From the NCBI RefSeq assembly GCF_000484635.1, contig NZ_AXVM01000009.1, positions 1-64,000 of the forward strand: a stretch of DNA of 64,000 bases. Reading direction: 5' to 3'. A program made the translations under genes and the position numbers. Each line of letters opens with the position of its first letter. Positions within the stretch are counted from its first letter, which is position 1. The notes beneath the pieces are model-generated. The model saw only the letters and a list, made by a program, of their open reading frames with translations. It ran no database searches and was not told the DNA's origin. Positions 9,080 to 17,574 of this stretch are shown here, in pieces. This DNA comes from Comamonas badia DSM 17552. Its GTDB lineage: Bacteria; Pseudomonadota; Gammaproteobacteria; Burkholderiales; Burkholderiaceae_C.

Positions 9080-11235
9080 GCCAGCAGCTCCTCAAAATTA
9101 CTGGCAATCCGCGTCGCCAGCTCCACCGCCTTGTCGTTCAACTGCGCCAGCTCGGCGTGGATCTCGCGCATTTTTTCGGCAAAGTCTTCGGCGTCGTCCT
9201 CTGCCGCAGCAGCTACGCCCACGTAGCGGCCGGGGGTGAGGGAGTAGTCGTTGGCGGCAATTTCGTCTTGCGTGACGGCTTTGCACAGGCCGGGCACGTC
9301 CTGGTAGTAGCCATCAGGAAAGCGGCTGTGCAGCCAGTGGCCTTGGTGGATGAAGTATTGCGACTGTTTTAGGGCTGTAGCGCTTATCTGGCAAACGCTG
9401 GCAGCTTCTGTTTTGCTAGCGTCTGCGGGCTGCAGGGCGCGTTTGGCTTCGCGGATGGCCTTGGCGTCCCAGGCTTTGCTTTGGCGGGCGCGCAGTGGTT
9501 TTTCTGCCGTTTCCAGCAGCTTGAGCCATTGTTTGTGGCGGGCTTCCAAGGCTTTGGCGGTGGTTTTGAGGGCGGGTTGCAGGGCGTCGAGCTGGGCTTG
9601 CTGGGCGGCTGGCCCCTCACCCCAGCCCTCTCCCCAGAGGGGCGAGGGAGGCATACCGGGGGCGGGGGTGGCAAGGGCGGAGGCCAGCTCGTCTTTGAAG
9701 GCCTGCCACTGCACAACGGTGATGGGGCTTTCCTGCCCGGCGTTAAGCTCAGCCAGCGTGGCGTTGTCGGCAAAGGCTTGCAGCAAATCTGCCAGGGTTT
9801 GCACGGCGGCGTCGTCGTCTGCCAGGCATTGGGGCAGTTGCGCCAGCCAGCTGTGCGCCTGCTCCTGGTGGCGGGCCAGCAGGGCGCGGTATTTGTCGGT
9901 TTCGCCCCGGTAGAGCCAGACGATGGCGTTGAGATTGGCCAGTTGCTCTTCGCTGAAGACGTGTGAGCGCGCCGAGACGACGGTATAGACGTTGCGCGCG
10001 TCCAGCATCAGCACCTGGCCCTGCAAATCATCGCCCTTGCCTTTGTCCAGAAACCACAGGGTGCAGGGCAGGCTGCGGGTGTAGAAAAATTTGTTGCCGA
10101 TGGCGACCATGGCGTCCACATGGCCGGTTTTGACGAGCTGCTCGCGGATATCGCGGTCTTTGTTGCCGGCGTCAGACGCGCTGGAGGCCATGACAAAACC
10201 GGCGCGGCCCGTGGCGTTGAGGTAGCTGTAGAAGTACTGAATCCACAGGCTGTTGGCGTTGCTGATGGCGCCGGTTTTGCCGTTGGTGCCGGGCAGGCCA
10301 AAGGGCAGGCGGCCCGTGGGGCTGACCTGGGACTCGATTTTTTTCGTGTCCACGCCATCCACGTTGAACGGCGGGTTGGCCATGACGAAGTCGCAGCGGC
10401 CCAGCAGCTGGTGCTGGTCTTCATAAAAGGTGTTGCCTATGCGGATTTGCCCCTCCAACCCGTGCACGGCCAGGTTCATGCGGGCGAGCTTGCTGTTGAG
10501 GTCGGCTTTTTCCTGGCCGTAGAAGGTGATGTCGGTGTCCACCGTGTGCTGGTGGCGCACTTCTTCGATGAAGTGGCCGGTTTGCACAAACATGCCGGCC
10601 GAGCCGCAGGCGGGGTCGAGCACGGTGCCGTGGTCGGGCTCGATGACGTTGACGATCATGCGCACCAGGCTGGGGGGCGTGAAATATTCGCCGCCTTCTT
10701 GCGCGCCGCTTTGCGCGAACTGGTTCAGAAAGTATTCGTAGATGCGCCCGAACACGTCGCCCTGGGCGGTTTGCAGCGCCGGGCGGTTGAAGATTTTGAC
10801 CAGCTCGGCCAGCAGGTCTTGCTCCAGGCCCAGGTAGTCCTTGGGCAGCGCGCCCTCCAGCAGCTTGTTGCCTTGCTGATCGGTGACCGAGGCCTCGATG
10901 GCGATCATGGCGTCGCGTATCGCCGCGCCCACGTGGGTGCCTGCGGGCAGCGCGGCCAGGTGGTCGTAGCGCGCGGCTTCGGGCAGGTAGATGGCGGCCT
11001 TGCCGGCAAAGCCGAGCTTGATGCGGTCTTCGCGCAGCGCGCCGGTGGCGCGGGCTGGCACGGCTTTTTCTACCTCGGGCAGCAGGTCGTAAAAGCGCGT
11101 GGTGGCGTGGCGCAAAAAGATCAGGCCCAGCACGGGCATGGAATATTCGCTGGCCGTGAGCTTGGAGTTGGCACGCAGCTGGTCGGCGGCGGCCCACAGG
11201 TCGTTTTCGAGTTGTTGGAGCTGTTGGTAATCCAT
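9076..11235 (-). CDS. hsdM: Type I restriction-modification DNA methyltransferase subunit HsdM
   Basis: A 719-residue N6-adenine methyltransferase that protects host sites. The N-terminal HsdM helical domain starts MDYQQLQQLENDLWAAADQL. SAM-binding motif I DPACGSAGM is at about 207-215 and catalytic motif IV NPPF at about 286-289. An upstream GTG at 11277 is in frame, but the ATG at 11235 matches the family start. The C-terminal half contains two in-frame repeat-derived inserts: a REP-like palindrome giving PPSPLWGEGWGEGP (about residues 528-541) and a second repeat type giving SKTEAASVCQISATALKQSQ (about 602-623). Both lie in the variable C-terminal region after the catalytic core. It is the first gene of the minus-strand operon. 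Confidence 0.95.
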   Translation of the reverse strand: MDYQQLQQLENDLWAAADQLRANSKLTASEYSMPVLGLIFLRHATTRFYDLLPEVEKAVPARATGALREDRIKLGFAGKAAIYLPEAARYDHLAALPAGTHVGAAIRDAMIAIEASVTDQQGNKLLEGALPKDYLGLEQDLLAELVKIFNRPALQTAQGDVFGRIYEYFLNQFAQSGAQEGGEYFTPPSLVRMIVNVIEPDHGTVLDPACGSAGMFVQTGHFIEEVRHQHTVDTDITFYGQEKADLNSKLARMNLAVHGLEGQIRIGNTFYEDQHQLLGRCDFVMANPPFNVDGVDTKKIESQVSPTGRLPFGLPGTNGKTGAISNANSLWIQYFYSYLNATGRAGFVMASSASDAGNKDRDIREQLVKTGHVDAMVAIGNKFFYTRSLPCTLWFLDKGKGDDLQGQVLMLDARNVYTVVSARSHVFSEEQLANLNAIVWLYRGETDKYRALLARHQEQAHSWLAQLPQCLADDDAAVQTLADLLQAFADNATLAELNAGQESPITVVQWQAFKDELASALATPAPGMPPSPLWGEGWGEGPAAQQAQLDALQPALKTTAKALEARHKQWLKLLETAEKPLRARQSKAWDAKAIREAKRALQPADASKTEAASVCQISATALKQSQYFIHQGHWLHSRFPDGYYQDVPGLCKAVTQDEIAANDYSLTPGRYVGVAAAAEDDAEDFAEKMREIHAELAQLNDKAVELATRIASNFEELLA
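9366..9430 (-). repeat. Family-2 repeat (about 60 bases) inside hsdM
   Basis: On the coding strand it contains GCTAGCAAAACAGAAGCTGC, then a CAGCGTTTG half and an AAGCGCTAC half, then CCTAAAA. This is the same layout as the elements in mdtA, mdtB, xseA and others in this window. It keeps the reading frame. Confidence 0.7.
9612..9650. repeat. Family-1 REP-like palindrome inside hsdM
   Basis: Contains CCCTCACCCCAGCCCTCTCC followed by CCAGAGGGGCGAGGGAG. The inner CTCTCCCC/GGGGCGAG part can pair. It is translated in frame as a Pro/Gly/Glu-rich insert in HsdM. Confidence 0.8.
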
Positions 11236-11506
11236 GGTGTCTTTGTGCGTGCGCTGGCTTGTCAGTGGCTGGGCCACAGCGCCTGAAAATCAAAAGAAAG
11301 CTGGCTTTGGTGGCGAAGTGCGTACAGCAGCGAATGATTCGGGGCGTGCGTCATCACGTGCCCACGTACTCGCGCAGCGAAATGTTGCGGATTCGAGCAC
11401 GTAGGGTTCTGTGGATCATAGGTACAGAGGCGTCGGATGGGTAGGCGCGAACTCTGGGCCTCAAGGGCTGGTGGGATCAAAGCGCCGCCGTGTACAAGTG
11501 CGTTTT
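11236..11506. other. Upstream region of the hsd operon
   Basis: No gene supported. It lies between the hsdM start and the 3' end of a membrane-protein gene that reads toward it on the same strand. The hsd promoter should be here or further upstream. I could not fix a convincing -35/-10 pair by eye. Confidence 0.4.
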
Positions 11507-11890
11507 TCAATCTGCATCGGATTCGCCGGGCCGAAATCCACGTACAGCGGCATAAATGCCACCCCCCACCAGCGCCGCCGGCCCGGTGAAGAACCCCAGC
11601 ATCGGCCCCTGGTTGGCGCCCGGCGCAAGCACCATGGGACCAAAGAAGCCCAGCGCAAAGCCGATCACCCCCCATTTGGCTGCGGTGCGCAGGATGCTGA
11701 ACAGGCCGACCGGTGCCTGCGGGCGCACAGCCCACCAGACGGTGGCACCCAGCACCAGCGCGCACAGGCCCACGACGGCCTGCTGTACCGGCCAGCGCAA
11801 GACCGGGAAGAATGCGAACGCGATGTGCAACAACCACCAGCTGCCCCAGGCGGTGAGGCAGGCAAGCAGCAGGCGAAGGGCGGGGTGCAT
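11507..11890 (-). CDS. Small integral membrane protein of unknown function
   Basis: A 127-residue hydrophobic protein with about four membrane segments: LLLACLTAWGSWWLLHIAFA, VVGLCALVLGATVWWAV, WGVIGFALGFFGPMVL and LGFFTGPAALVGGGIYAAV. It ends in a short charged tail (RGFRPGESDAD). ATG at 11890. It is divergent from the efflux adaptor gene, with 108 bases between the starts. I do not recognise the family. The even hydrophobic spacing and Gly-rich helices support a real gene. Confidence 0.65.
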   Translation of the reverse strand: MHPALRLLLACLTAWGSWWLLHIAFAFFPVLRWPVQQAVVGLCALVLGATVWWAVRPQAPVGLFSILRTAAKWGVIGFALGFFGPMVLAPGANQGPMLGFFTGPAALVGGGIYAAVRGFRPGESDAD

Positions 11891-11998
11891 GGCCCCATTG
11901 TGGGGCGCACCTTCCCTTTACATTTCTTCAAGTACCGCATACCGCCCGCTTGCGCCCGCTGGCTACGATGCAGGGCGCCGCACACAAGAAGCAAGCAC

Positions 11999-13378
11999 AT
12001 GGCCGAATCCACCGATATTTCTCACGCCGCCACGCCCGTGGCGCGCCCGCACCGCAAGGGCCTCTCGGTTTTTCTGACCCTCATCGTGATCGCGCTGCTG
12101 GCGGGAGGGGCGTGGTGGCTGGTGCAGCGAGGCAAGGCGCCTGCCGCGGCACCGTCCGGCTTCGGAGCAGGGCGCGGCGGCCCGCCCGGTGGCGGGGGCG
12201 GCGGCGCCAGCGTGACGGTAGGCTCGGCCGTGGCGTCGCAGGGCGCCTTGCCCATCGTGGTGGATGCGCTGGGCACGGTCACGCCGCCAATCACCTCCAC
12301 GCTGGTGCCGCAGGTCTCGGGCGTGCTCACCGAAGTGCTGTTCACCGAAGGGCAGATGGTCAAGAAGGGCGAGGTGCTGGCGCGCATCGATGTGCGGCCT
12401 TATGAGCAGCAGCTTGCCCAGGCGCGCGGGCAGAAGGCGCGCGATGAGGCGCAATTGACGGCAGCGAAACTGACGCTCTCGCGCTACCAGCAGTTGCTGA
12501 CGCAGGATTCCATCGCCCGCCAGGACGTGGATACGCAGGCGGCGCTGGTCAAGCAGCTCGAAGGCGCGGTGGAATCGGACAGCGCCAGCGTGCGCTCGGC
12601 CGAGCTCAACGTGGGCTTTGCGACGATCCGCGCGCCGATCAGCGGGCGCATCGGCCTGCGTGCGGTCGATCCGGGCAACCTGGTGAGCAGCGGCACGGCG
12701 GGCGGCATTGCCACCATCACGCAGATGGCGCCGATCGACGTGGTGTTCTCGGTGCCGCAGGAACGCCTGGGCACGGTACAGGCGGCGCACAAGAGAGGAA
12801 AACTGCCAGTGGCGGCGCTGGACCGTGGGCGCACGCAGCCGCTGGCGCAGGGGCAATTTCTGACGCTGGACAACGTGGTGAACACCGCCACCGGCACGGT
12901 GCGCGCCAAGGCACGCTTTGCCAATGCCGATGGGGCGTTGTTCCCGGGCCAGTTCGTCAACGCGCGGCTGCAATTGGGGCAGGACGAGGGCGTGCTGGTG
13001 CCGGTGACGGCGGTGCGTACCGGGCCGCAGGGCGATTACGTCTATGTGATTGACGAGGAGCAGGTGGCGCACACCCGAGCGGTGAAAAAGGGCCTGGCCA
13101 ACGCCGAGCAGGTCTTGATTACGCAGGGGCTGAAGACCGGTGAGCGCGTGGTCTCCGAAGGGGGCGACCGTGTGAAAGATGGCGGCAAGGTGCGCTTGGC
13201 GGATGAACAAAAAACGCCTGCAGCGCAGGATGGGCAAGCGCAAGCAGCTACTGAAAAGAAAGCGCCTGACCTGAGCCGCCTGCCACCCGAGTTGCGCGAG
13301 AAGGTGGAAAAGATGACGCCGGAGGAGCGCCGTGCCTTCTTCGCGCAGCGGCGTAGCCAGCAGGGGAGCGCGCAGTGA
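11999..13378 (+). CDS. mdtA: RND efflux periplasmic adaptor subunit (MdtA-like)
   Basis: A 459-residue membrane-fusion protein that links the inner-membrane RND pumps to the outer-membrane channel. An N-terminal anchor (GLSVFLTLIVIALLAGGAWW) is followed by a Gly-rich linker. The lipoyl/barrel-sandwich halves follow (LVPQVSGVLTEVLFTEGQMV and FATIRAPISGRIGLRAVDPG) around an alpha-hairpin rich in Gln and Ala, then the beta-barrel and membrane-proximal domains. The longer in-frame reading upstream lacks similarity, so ATG at 11999 is chosen. A family-2 repeat (13203-13262) encodes the extreme C-terminal linker KTPAAQDGQAQAATEKKAP. First gene of the efflux operon. Confidence 0.92.
   Translation: MAESTDISHAATPVARPHRKGLSVFLTLIVIALLAGGAWWLVQRGKAPAAAPSGFGAGRGGPPGGGGGGASVTVGSAVASQGALPIVVDALGTVTPPITSTLVPQVSGVLTEVLFTEGQMVKKGEVLARIDVRPYEQQLAQARGQKARDEAQLTAAKLTLSRYQQLLTQDSIARQDVDTQAALVKQLEGAVESDSASVRSAELNVGFATIRAPISGRIGLRAVDPGNLVSSGTAGGIATITQMAPIDVVFSVPQERLGTVQAAHKRGKLPVAALDRGRTQPLAQGQFLTLDNVVNTATGTVRAKARFANADGALFPGQFVNARLQLGQDEGVLVPVTAVRTGPQGDYVYVIDEEQVAHTRAVKKGLANAEQVLITQGLKTGERVVSEGGDRVKDGGKVRLADEQKTPAAQDGQAQAATEKKAPDLSRLPPELREKVEKMTPEERRAFFAQRRSQQGSAQ
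13203..13262 (+). repeat. Family-2 repeat inside the mdtA 3' end
   Basis: Its reverse complement reads AGTAGCTGCTTGCGCTTGCC, then GCGCTGCAGGCGTTTTTT, matching the core layout of the hsdM and mdtB copies. In frame. Confidence 0.65.
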
Positions 13379-13393
13379 GTGCGGGCGGCCAAC

Positions 13394-13511
13394 TCCCTCG
13401 CCCCTTTGGGGAGAGGGTGGGGGGGAGGGGCTTGCGGTGCCTGCATGACGACTGGTGTGTTGTGTGGTGCCGCATGCCCCCATCCCTGCCTTCCCCCAGA
13501 GGGGGAAGGAG
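13394..13511. repeat. Pair of family-1 REP-like palindromes between mdtA and mdtB
   Basis: Two inverted units: 13394-13430 (CCCTCGCCCCTTTGGGGAG...) and 13476-13511 (CCCCATCCCTGCC TTCCCCC then GAGGGGGAAGGA). They face opposite ways, like a bacterial interspersed mosaic element. They occupy almost the whole 154-base spacer of a co-directional operon. Confidence 0.75.
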
Positions 13512-13532
13512 CAGCGTACTGGGATTGCGGGC

Positions 13533-16500
13533 ATGAACGTCTCACGCCTCTTCATTCAGCGCCCGGTGGCCACCGCCTTGTTCATGGTGGCCATCGTGCT
13601 CGCGGGTCTGGTCGGCCTGCGCTTTCTGCCGCTGGCCGCGCTGCCGCAGGTGGATTACCCCACGATCCAGGTGCAGACGCTCTACCCCGGCGCCAGCCCG
13701 GATGTGATGAGCCGCACGGTGACGGCGCCGCTGGAGCGCCAGTTCGGCCAGATGCCGGGACTCTCGCGCATGAGCAGCGTGAGCAGCGCGGGCGTCTCCA
13801 TGGTCACGCTGCAGTTCGACCTGAACCTGAACATGGACGCGGCCGAGCAGCAGGTGCAGGCGGCGATGAATGCGGCCGGCTCGCTGCTGCCCGCCGACCT
13901 GCCCGCGCCGCCTGTCTACGCCAAGGTGAACCCGGCCGATGCGCCCATCCTGCAACTGGCCGTCACCAGCACCAGCCTGCCGCTGACCGAGGTGCAGAAC
14001 ATGGTGAACACGCGCCTGGCCCTCAAGATCAGCCAGATCAACGGCGTGGGGCTGGTGACGCTGGCGGGCGGGCAGCGCCCCGCCGTGCGCGTGCAGGGCA
14101 ATGTGCAGGCACTTGCCGGCATGGGCCTGGGGCTGGATGCCATCAGCAGTGCGATCACTGCGGGCAACGCCAGCAGCGCCAAGGGCAGTTTTGACGGCCC
14201 CAAGCGCCAGTACAGCATCAACGCCAACGACCAGCTTCTGAGTGCCAAGGAGTACCGCGAGCTGATCGTGGCGTATGTGAATGGTCAGCCGGTGCGGCTG
14301 AAGGATGTGGCGCAGGTGGTGGATGGCTCGGAGAACGACCGGCTGGGGGCGTGGACGGCTATCAAAAATGAGAGCTTGCAGCGTGCGGTGGATAAGCGCA
14401 AGAGCGATATTTCATCTGAAAACACCACGCTGCTGAACCCCGCCATCATCGTCAACGTGCAGCGCCAGCCCGGCGCGAATGTGATCGCCACCGTCGATGC
14501 GATCAAGCGCCAGCTCCCACTGCTGGAGCAGGGCCTGCCCGAGAGCGTGCACCTGGCGGTGCTTTCCGACCGCACGCTGGGCATACGCGCCTCGGTCGAG
14601 CATGTGGAGATGGAGCTGATCCTGGCCGTGCTGATGGTGGTGCTGGTGATCTTCGCCTTTCTGCACAGCCTGCGCGCCACGCTGATCGCCAGCATCGCGG
14701 TGCCGATCTCGCTGATGGGCACGGTGGGGGCGATGTACCTGCTGGGCTATTCGCTCAACAACCTGTCGCTGATGGCGCTCACCATCGCCACGGGTTTCGT
14801 GGTGGACGATGCGATCGTGATGATCGAGAACATTTCCAGGCACCGGGAAATGGGCAAGTCGCCGATGCAGGCGGCCTTGGAAGGCGCGGGTGAGATCGGC
14901 TTCACCATCATCTCGCTCACCGTCTCGCTGATCGCGGTGCTGATTCCGCTGCTGTTCATGCAGGAGGTGATCGGCCGGCTGTTCCGTGAGTTCGCGGTGA
15001 CGCTGGCGATCACCATCCTGTTCTCGGCACTCGTCTCGCTCACGCTGGTGCCGATGATGTCGGCGCGCGTTTTGAAACCCCTGGACGAGGCGCGGGGTGG
15101 CATCGCGCGTTGGCTGCAGGGCTGGATAGACACCATGGTCCGCTGGTACGACGCGGGCCTGCAATGGGTGCTGCGCCACCAGCGGTTCACGCTCTGGGTG
15201 GCGCTGGCCACCTTCGCGGTGACGGCGCTGCTCTACGTCTTGATCCCCAAGGACCTGTTCCCCACGCAGAGCACCGGCCAGCTGCAGGGCAGGGTGCAGG
15301 CGGCCAGCGACGTGTCGTTTGCGCGCATGTCGCTGCTGCAGGGCGAGGTGGCGCGCACCGTGTTGGCCGATCCTGCGGTGCAATCGCTCAGTTCGGTGGT
15401 GGGCGTGGACGCCAGCAACAACGCCGCGCTCTCCTCAGGCCGGCTGGTGATCAACCTGCAGCCGCATCAGCTCTTTGGCGATTCCGAGGCGGTCATCATG
15501 CAGCGTCTGCGCCAGCAGGTGGCCGAGCAGGTGGCGGGCGTGGATCTCTACCTGCAGCCCACGCAGGACCTGACCATCGATTCGGACACCGGCCCGACGC
15601 AGTACCGCTTTGACCTGGAAGGTGTGGATACGCAGTTGGTGAACCAGTGGGCGCAAAAGCTCGTGGGCGTGATCGCCAGCCTGCCCGAGGTGCGCCACGC
15701 CATCACGGACGCGGGGCAAACCGCGCCATCGGCCATGGTGCGCGTGGACCGCGACACCGCCTCGCGCCTGGGCGTGGCCACCAGCACGCTGGACAACACG
15801 CTCTACAACGCGTTTGGCCAGCGCATCGTCTCCACCATCTTCAGCGAGACCAACCAGTACCGCGTGATCCTGGAGGCGGCGCGCCCGGATGCCATGAGCC
15901 TGCAGGCATTGCGCGATCTGCCGGTGAAAACCAGCGCGGGCGGCACCACACCGCTGTCCTCCTTTGCCGAGGTGGTGCAGGAGGCAGCACCGCTGACCGT
16001 GCAGCGCGTGGGCCAGTACCCGGCAGCCACCGTGGGTTTTGATACCGCCCCCGGCGTGAGCCTGGGCGCGGCGGTGCAGGCGGTGCAGGCCGCGGTGGCC
16101 AAGGCCGGTCTGCCCGCGAGCATCACGCTGCGCTTCACCGGCTCTTCCGGTGCCTACCAGAAGTCGCTCTCCAACCAGCTCTGGCTGATTCTGGCGGCAG
16201 TCGTCTGCGTGTACATCGTGCTGGGCGTGCTGTACGAGAGCTATGTGCACCCGCTCACGATTTTGTCCACCTTGCCCTCGGCGGGCGTGGGCGCGCTGCT
16301 GGCGCTGGAGTTCACCGGGCATGCGCTGGATGTGGTGAGCATCATCGGGCTGGTGCTGCTCATCGGCATCGTCAAGAAGAACGCGATCATGATGATCGAC
16401 TTCGCCATCGAGGCCGAGCGCGGCGAGGGCAAGAGCGCGGTAGAGGCGATTCACCAGGCGGCGCTGCTGCGCTTTCGGCCGATCTTGATGACGACGCTGG

Positions 16501-16691
16501 CGGCGCTGGCGGCGGCGGTGCCGTTGATGCTCAGCTGGGGGGATGGGGCTGAATTGCGTCGCCCGCTTGGCATCTCGATCTTTGGCGGGTTGGTGTTGAG
16601 TCAGTTGCTGACGTTGTTTACGACGCCAGTGATTTACATCTGGTTTGATCGGCTGGGGGGTGGGGTTAAGCGGTTGGAGTCGGCGTCATGA
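13533..16691 (+). CDS. mdtB: RND multidrug efflux pump (MdtB-like)
   Basis: A 1052-residue HAE1-type RND transporter using the proton gradient to export drugs. The start MNVSRLFIQRPVATALFMVA is followed by the classical 12-helix layout with two large periplasmic loops. The helix-4 proton relay is seen in LTIATGFVVDDAIVMIENIS (two Asp), and the RND motif LIGIVKKNAIMMIDFAIEAE lies near helix 10-11. One oddity is an insert of about 25 residues, AIKNESLQRAVDKRKSDISS onward, between GAWT and AIIVNVQRQPGANV. It is encoded by a family-2 repeat at 14357-14425. Normal MdtB is about 1040 residues, so the rest is full length. Probably a heteromeric partner of the pump at 17575. Confidence 0.93.
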   Translation: MNVSRLFIQRPVATALFMVAIVLAGLVGLRFLPLAALPQVDYPTIQVQTLYPGASPDVMSRTVTAPLERQFGQMPGLSRMSSVSSAGVSMVTLQFDLNLNMDAAEQQVQAAMNAAGSLLPADLPAPPVYAKVNPADAPILQLAVTSTSLPLTEVQNMVNTRLALKISQINGVGLVTLAGGQRPAVRVQGNVQALAGMGLGLDAISSAITAGNASSAKGSFDGPKRQYSINANDQLLSAKEYRELIVAYVNGQPVRLKDVAQVVDGSENDRLGAWTAIKNESLQRAVDKRKSDISSENTTLLNPAIIVNVQRQPGANVIATVDAIKRQLPLLEQGLPESVHLAVLSDRTLGIRASVEHVEMELILAVLMVVLVIFAFLHSLRATLIASIAVPISLMGTVGAMYLLGYSLNNLSLMALTIATGFVVDDAIVMIENISRHREMGKSPMQAALEGAGEIGFTIISLTVSLIAVLIPLLFMQEVIGRLFREFAVTLAITILFSALVSLTLVPMMSARVLKPLDEARGGIARWLQGWIDTMVRWYDAGLQWVLRHQRFTLWVALATFAVTALLYVLIPKDLFPTQSTGQLQGRVQAASDVSFARMSLLQGEVARTVLADPAVQSLSSVVGVDASNNAALSSGRLVINLQPHQLFGDSEAVIMQRLRQQVAEQVAGVDLYLQPTQDLTIDSDTGPTQYRFDLEGVDTQLVNQWAQKLVGVIASLPEVRHAITDAGQTAPSAMVRVDRDTASRLGVATSTLDNTLYNAFGQRIVSTIFSETNQYRVILEAARPDAMSLQALRDLPVKTSAGGTTPLSSFAEVVQEAAPLTVQRVGQYPAATVGFDTAPGVSLGAAVQAVQAAVAKAGLPASITLRFTGSSGAYQKSLSNQLWLILAAVVCVYIVLGVLYESYVHPLTILSTLPSAGVGALLALEFTGHALDVVSIIGLVLLIGIVKKNAIMMIDFAIEAERGEGKSAVEAIHQAALLRFRPILMTTLAALAAAVPLMLSWGDGAELRRPLGISIFGGLVLSQLLTLFTTPVIYIWFDRLGGGVKRLESAS
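14357..14425 (+). repeat. Family-2 repeat inside mdtB
   Basis: Reads GGCTATCAAAAATGAGAGCT, then a TGCAGCG half, an AAGCGCAAGAGC half and TTTCATCTG. It adds a charged segment to the first periplasmic domain while keeping the frame. Confidence 0.7.
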
Positions 16692-17574
16692 ACGGGGTTG
16701 GGGCTGTTTCTCTCTCGCCCCTTTGGGGAGAGGGCTGGGGTGAGGGGCTTGCGGCTCGTGCATTTCCAAAGGCTTGCTTTTTGCAAGCGCCGCTGGCCGG
16801 GATTTCGCCCCGGCGGGCGACTCACTTTCTTTTGCTTCGCCAAAAGAAAGTAAGCAAAGAAAAGGCGACCCCGATGCCCGTGTCCCTTCGCTTCGCTCCG
16901 GGCAACCTGCGATGCTCGTGCCTGCAGTGGTGCTGCGGAACTCGCTTCGCGCTTGCGCGCTCCGCTCAGACAGCCGCAGCAAGTCAGTTCACGAAGCTTG
17001 GGCATGTTCCACTGCCCAAGCCCACTGCAGTCACTGCGCTTCTCGGCACGGGCAGAGGGGACCCCGACGCAGCCCATGCGAGCGCAGGGGGCATGTGCGG
17101 CAGCACTGCCGTTTTCCTCCCTCTCCCTCTGGGAGAGGGCTGGGGTGAGGGCTTGCGGCTTCCCACCCCCTTGGCTGCGCCTGCGGCGCGAGGCTCGCGG
17201 GGTGGCGGCTGCACCGAAGGATGCAGACGCTTCGTCAACATGCTCGCCGCATTTGTCCGAGCGGAGCGCGCAGCGCAAAGCGAGTTATGCGGCGCACCCC
17301 GCAAGCCTTGCGACGCAGGTTTGCCCCGAAGCGAAGCGCAGGGGTCGCAGACTCGGGGGTCGCCTTCTTTTGCTTACTTTTCTTGGCGAAGCAAGAAAAG
17401 TGAGTCGCCCGCCGGGGCGAGACCCGGCCAGCGGCGCCTGCAAGCAACAAGAGCCGTGCAATGCACAAGCCGCAAGCCCCTCACCCCAGCCCTCTCCCCA
17501 AAGGGGCGAGGGAGCCTGCCCCCGCCCCAACCCTCACCCGTTAGGGGGGGGAGTAACTCCCAAAGGGCGGGCAC
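16692..17574. repeat. 883-base repeat-packed spacer with a large inverted repeat between mdtB and mdtC
   Basis: No gene is supported here. Bases about 16713-16980 and about 17245-17513 are imperfect inverted copies of each other. Each starts at its outer edge with a family-1 REP unit (CTCGCCCCTTTGGGGAGAGG), then CTTGCGGCT, CGCCGCTGGCCGGG, GGCGGGCGACTCACTTT, a CAAAAGAAAGTAAGCAAAG-type motif and CGCTTCGCTCCGGGCAACCT. A third REP unit lies in the middle (17116-17150) and a degenerate one at 17525-17555. The spacer lies inside an otherwise tight operon. Open frames across it are translations of repeats. Confidence 0.8.

Noticed and set aside
11235..11277. GTG at 11277 as hsdM start
   Set aside because: It adds 14 residues absent from the usual family start MDYQQLQQLE and has no clear ribosome-binding site; kept only as an alternative.
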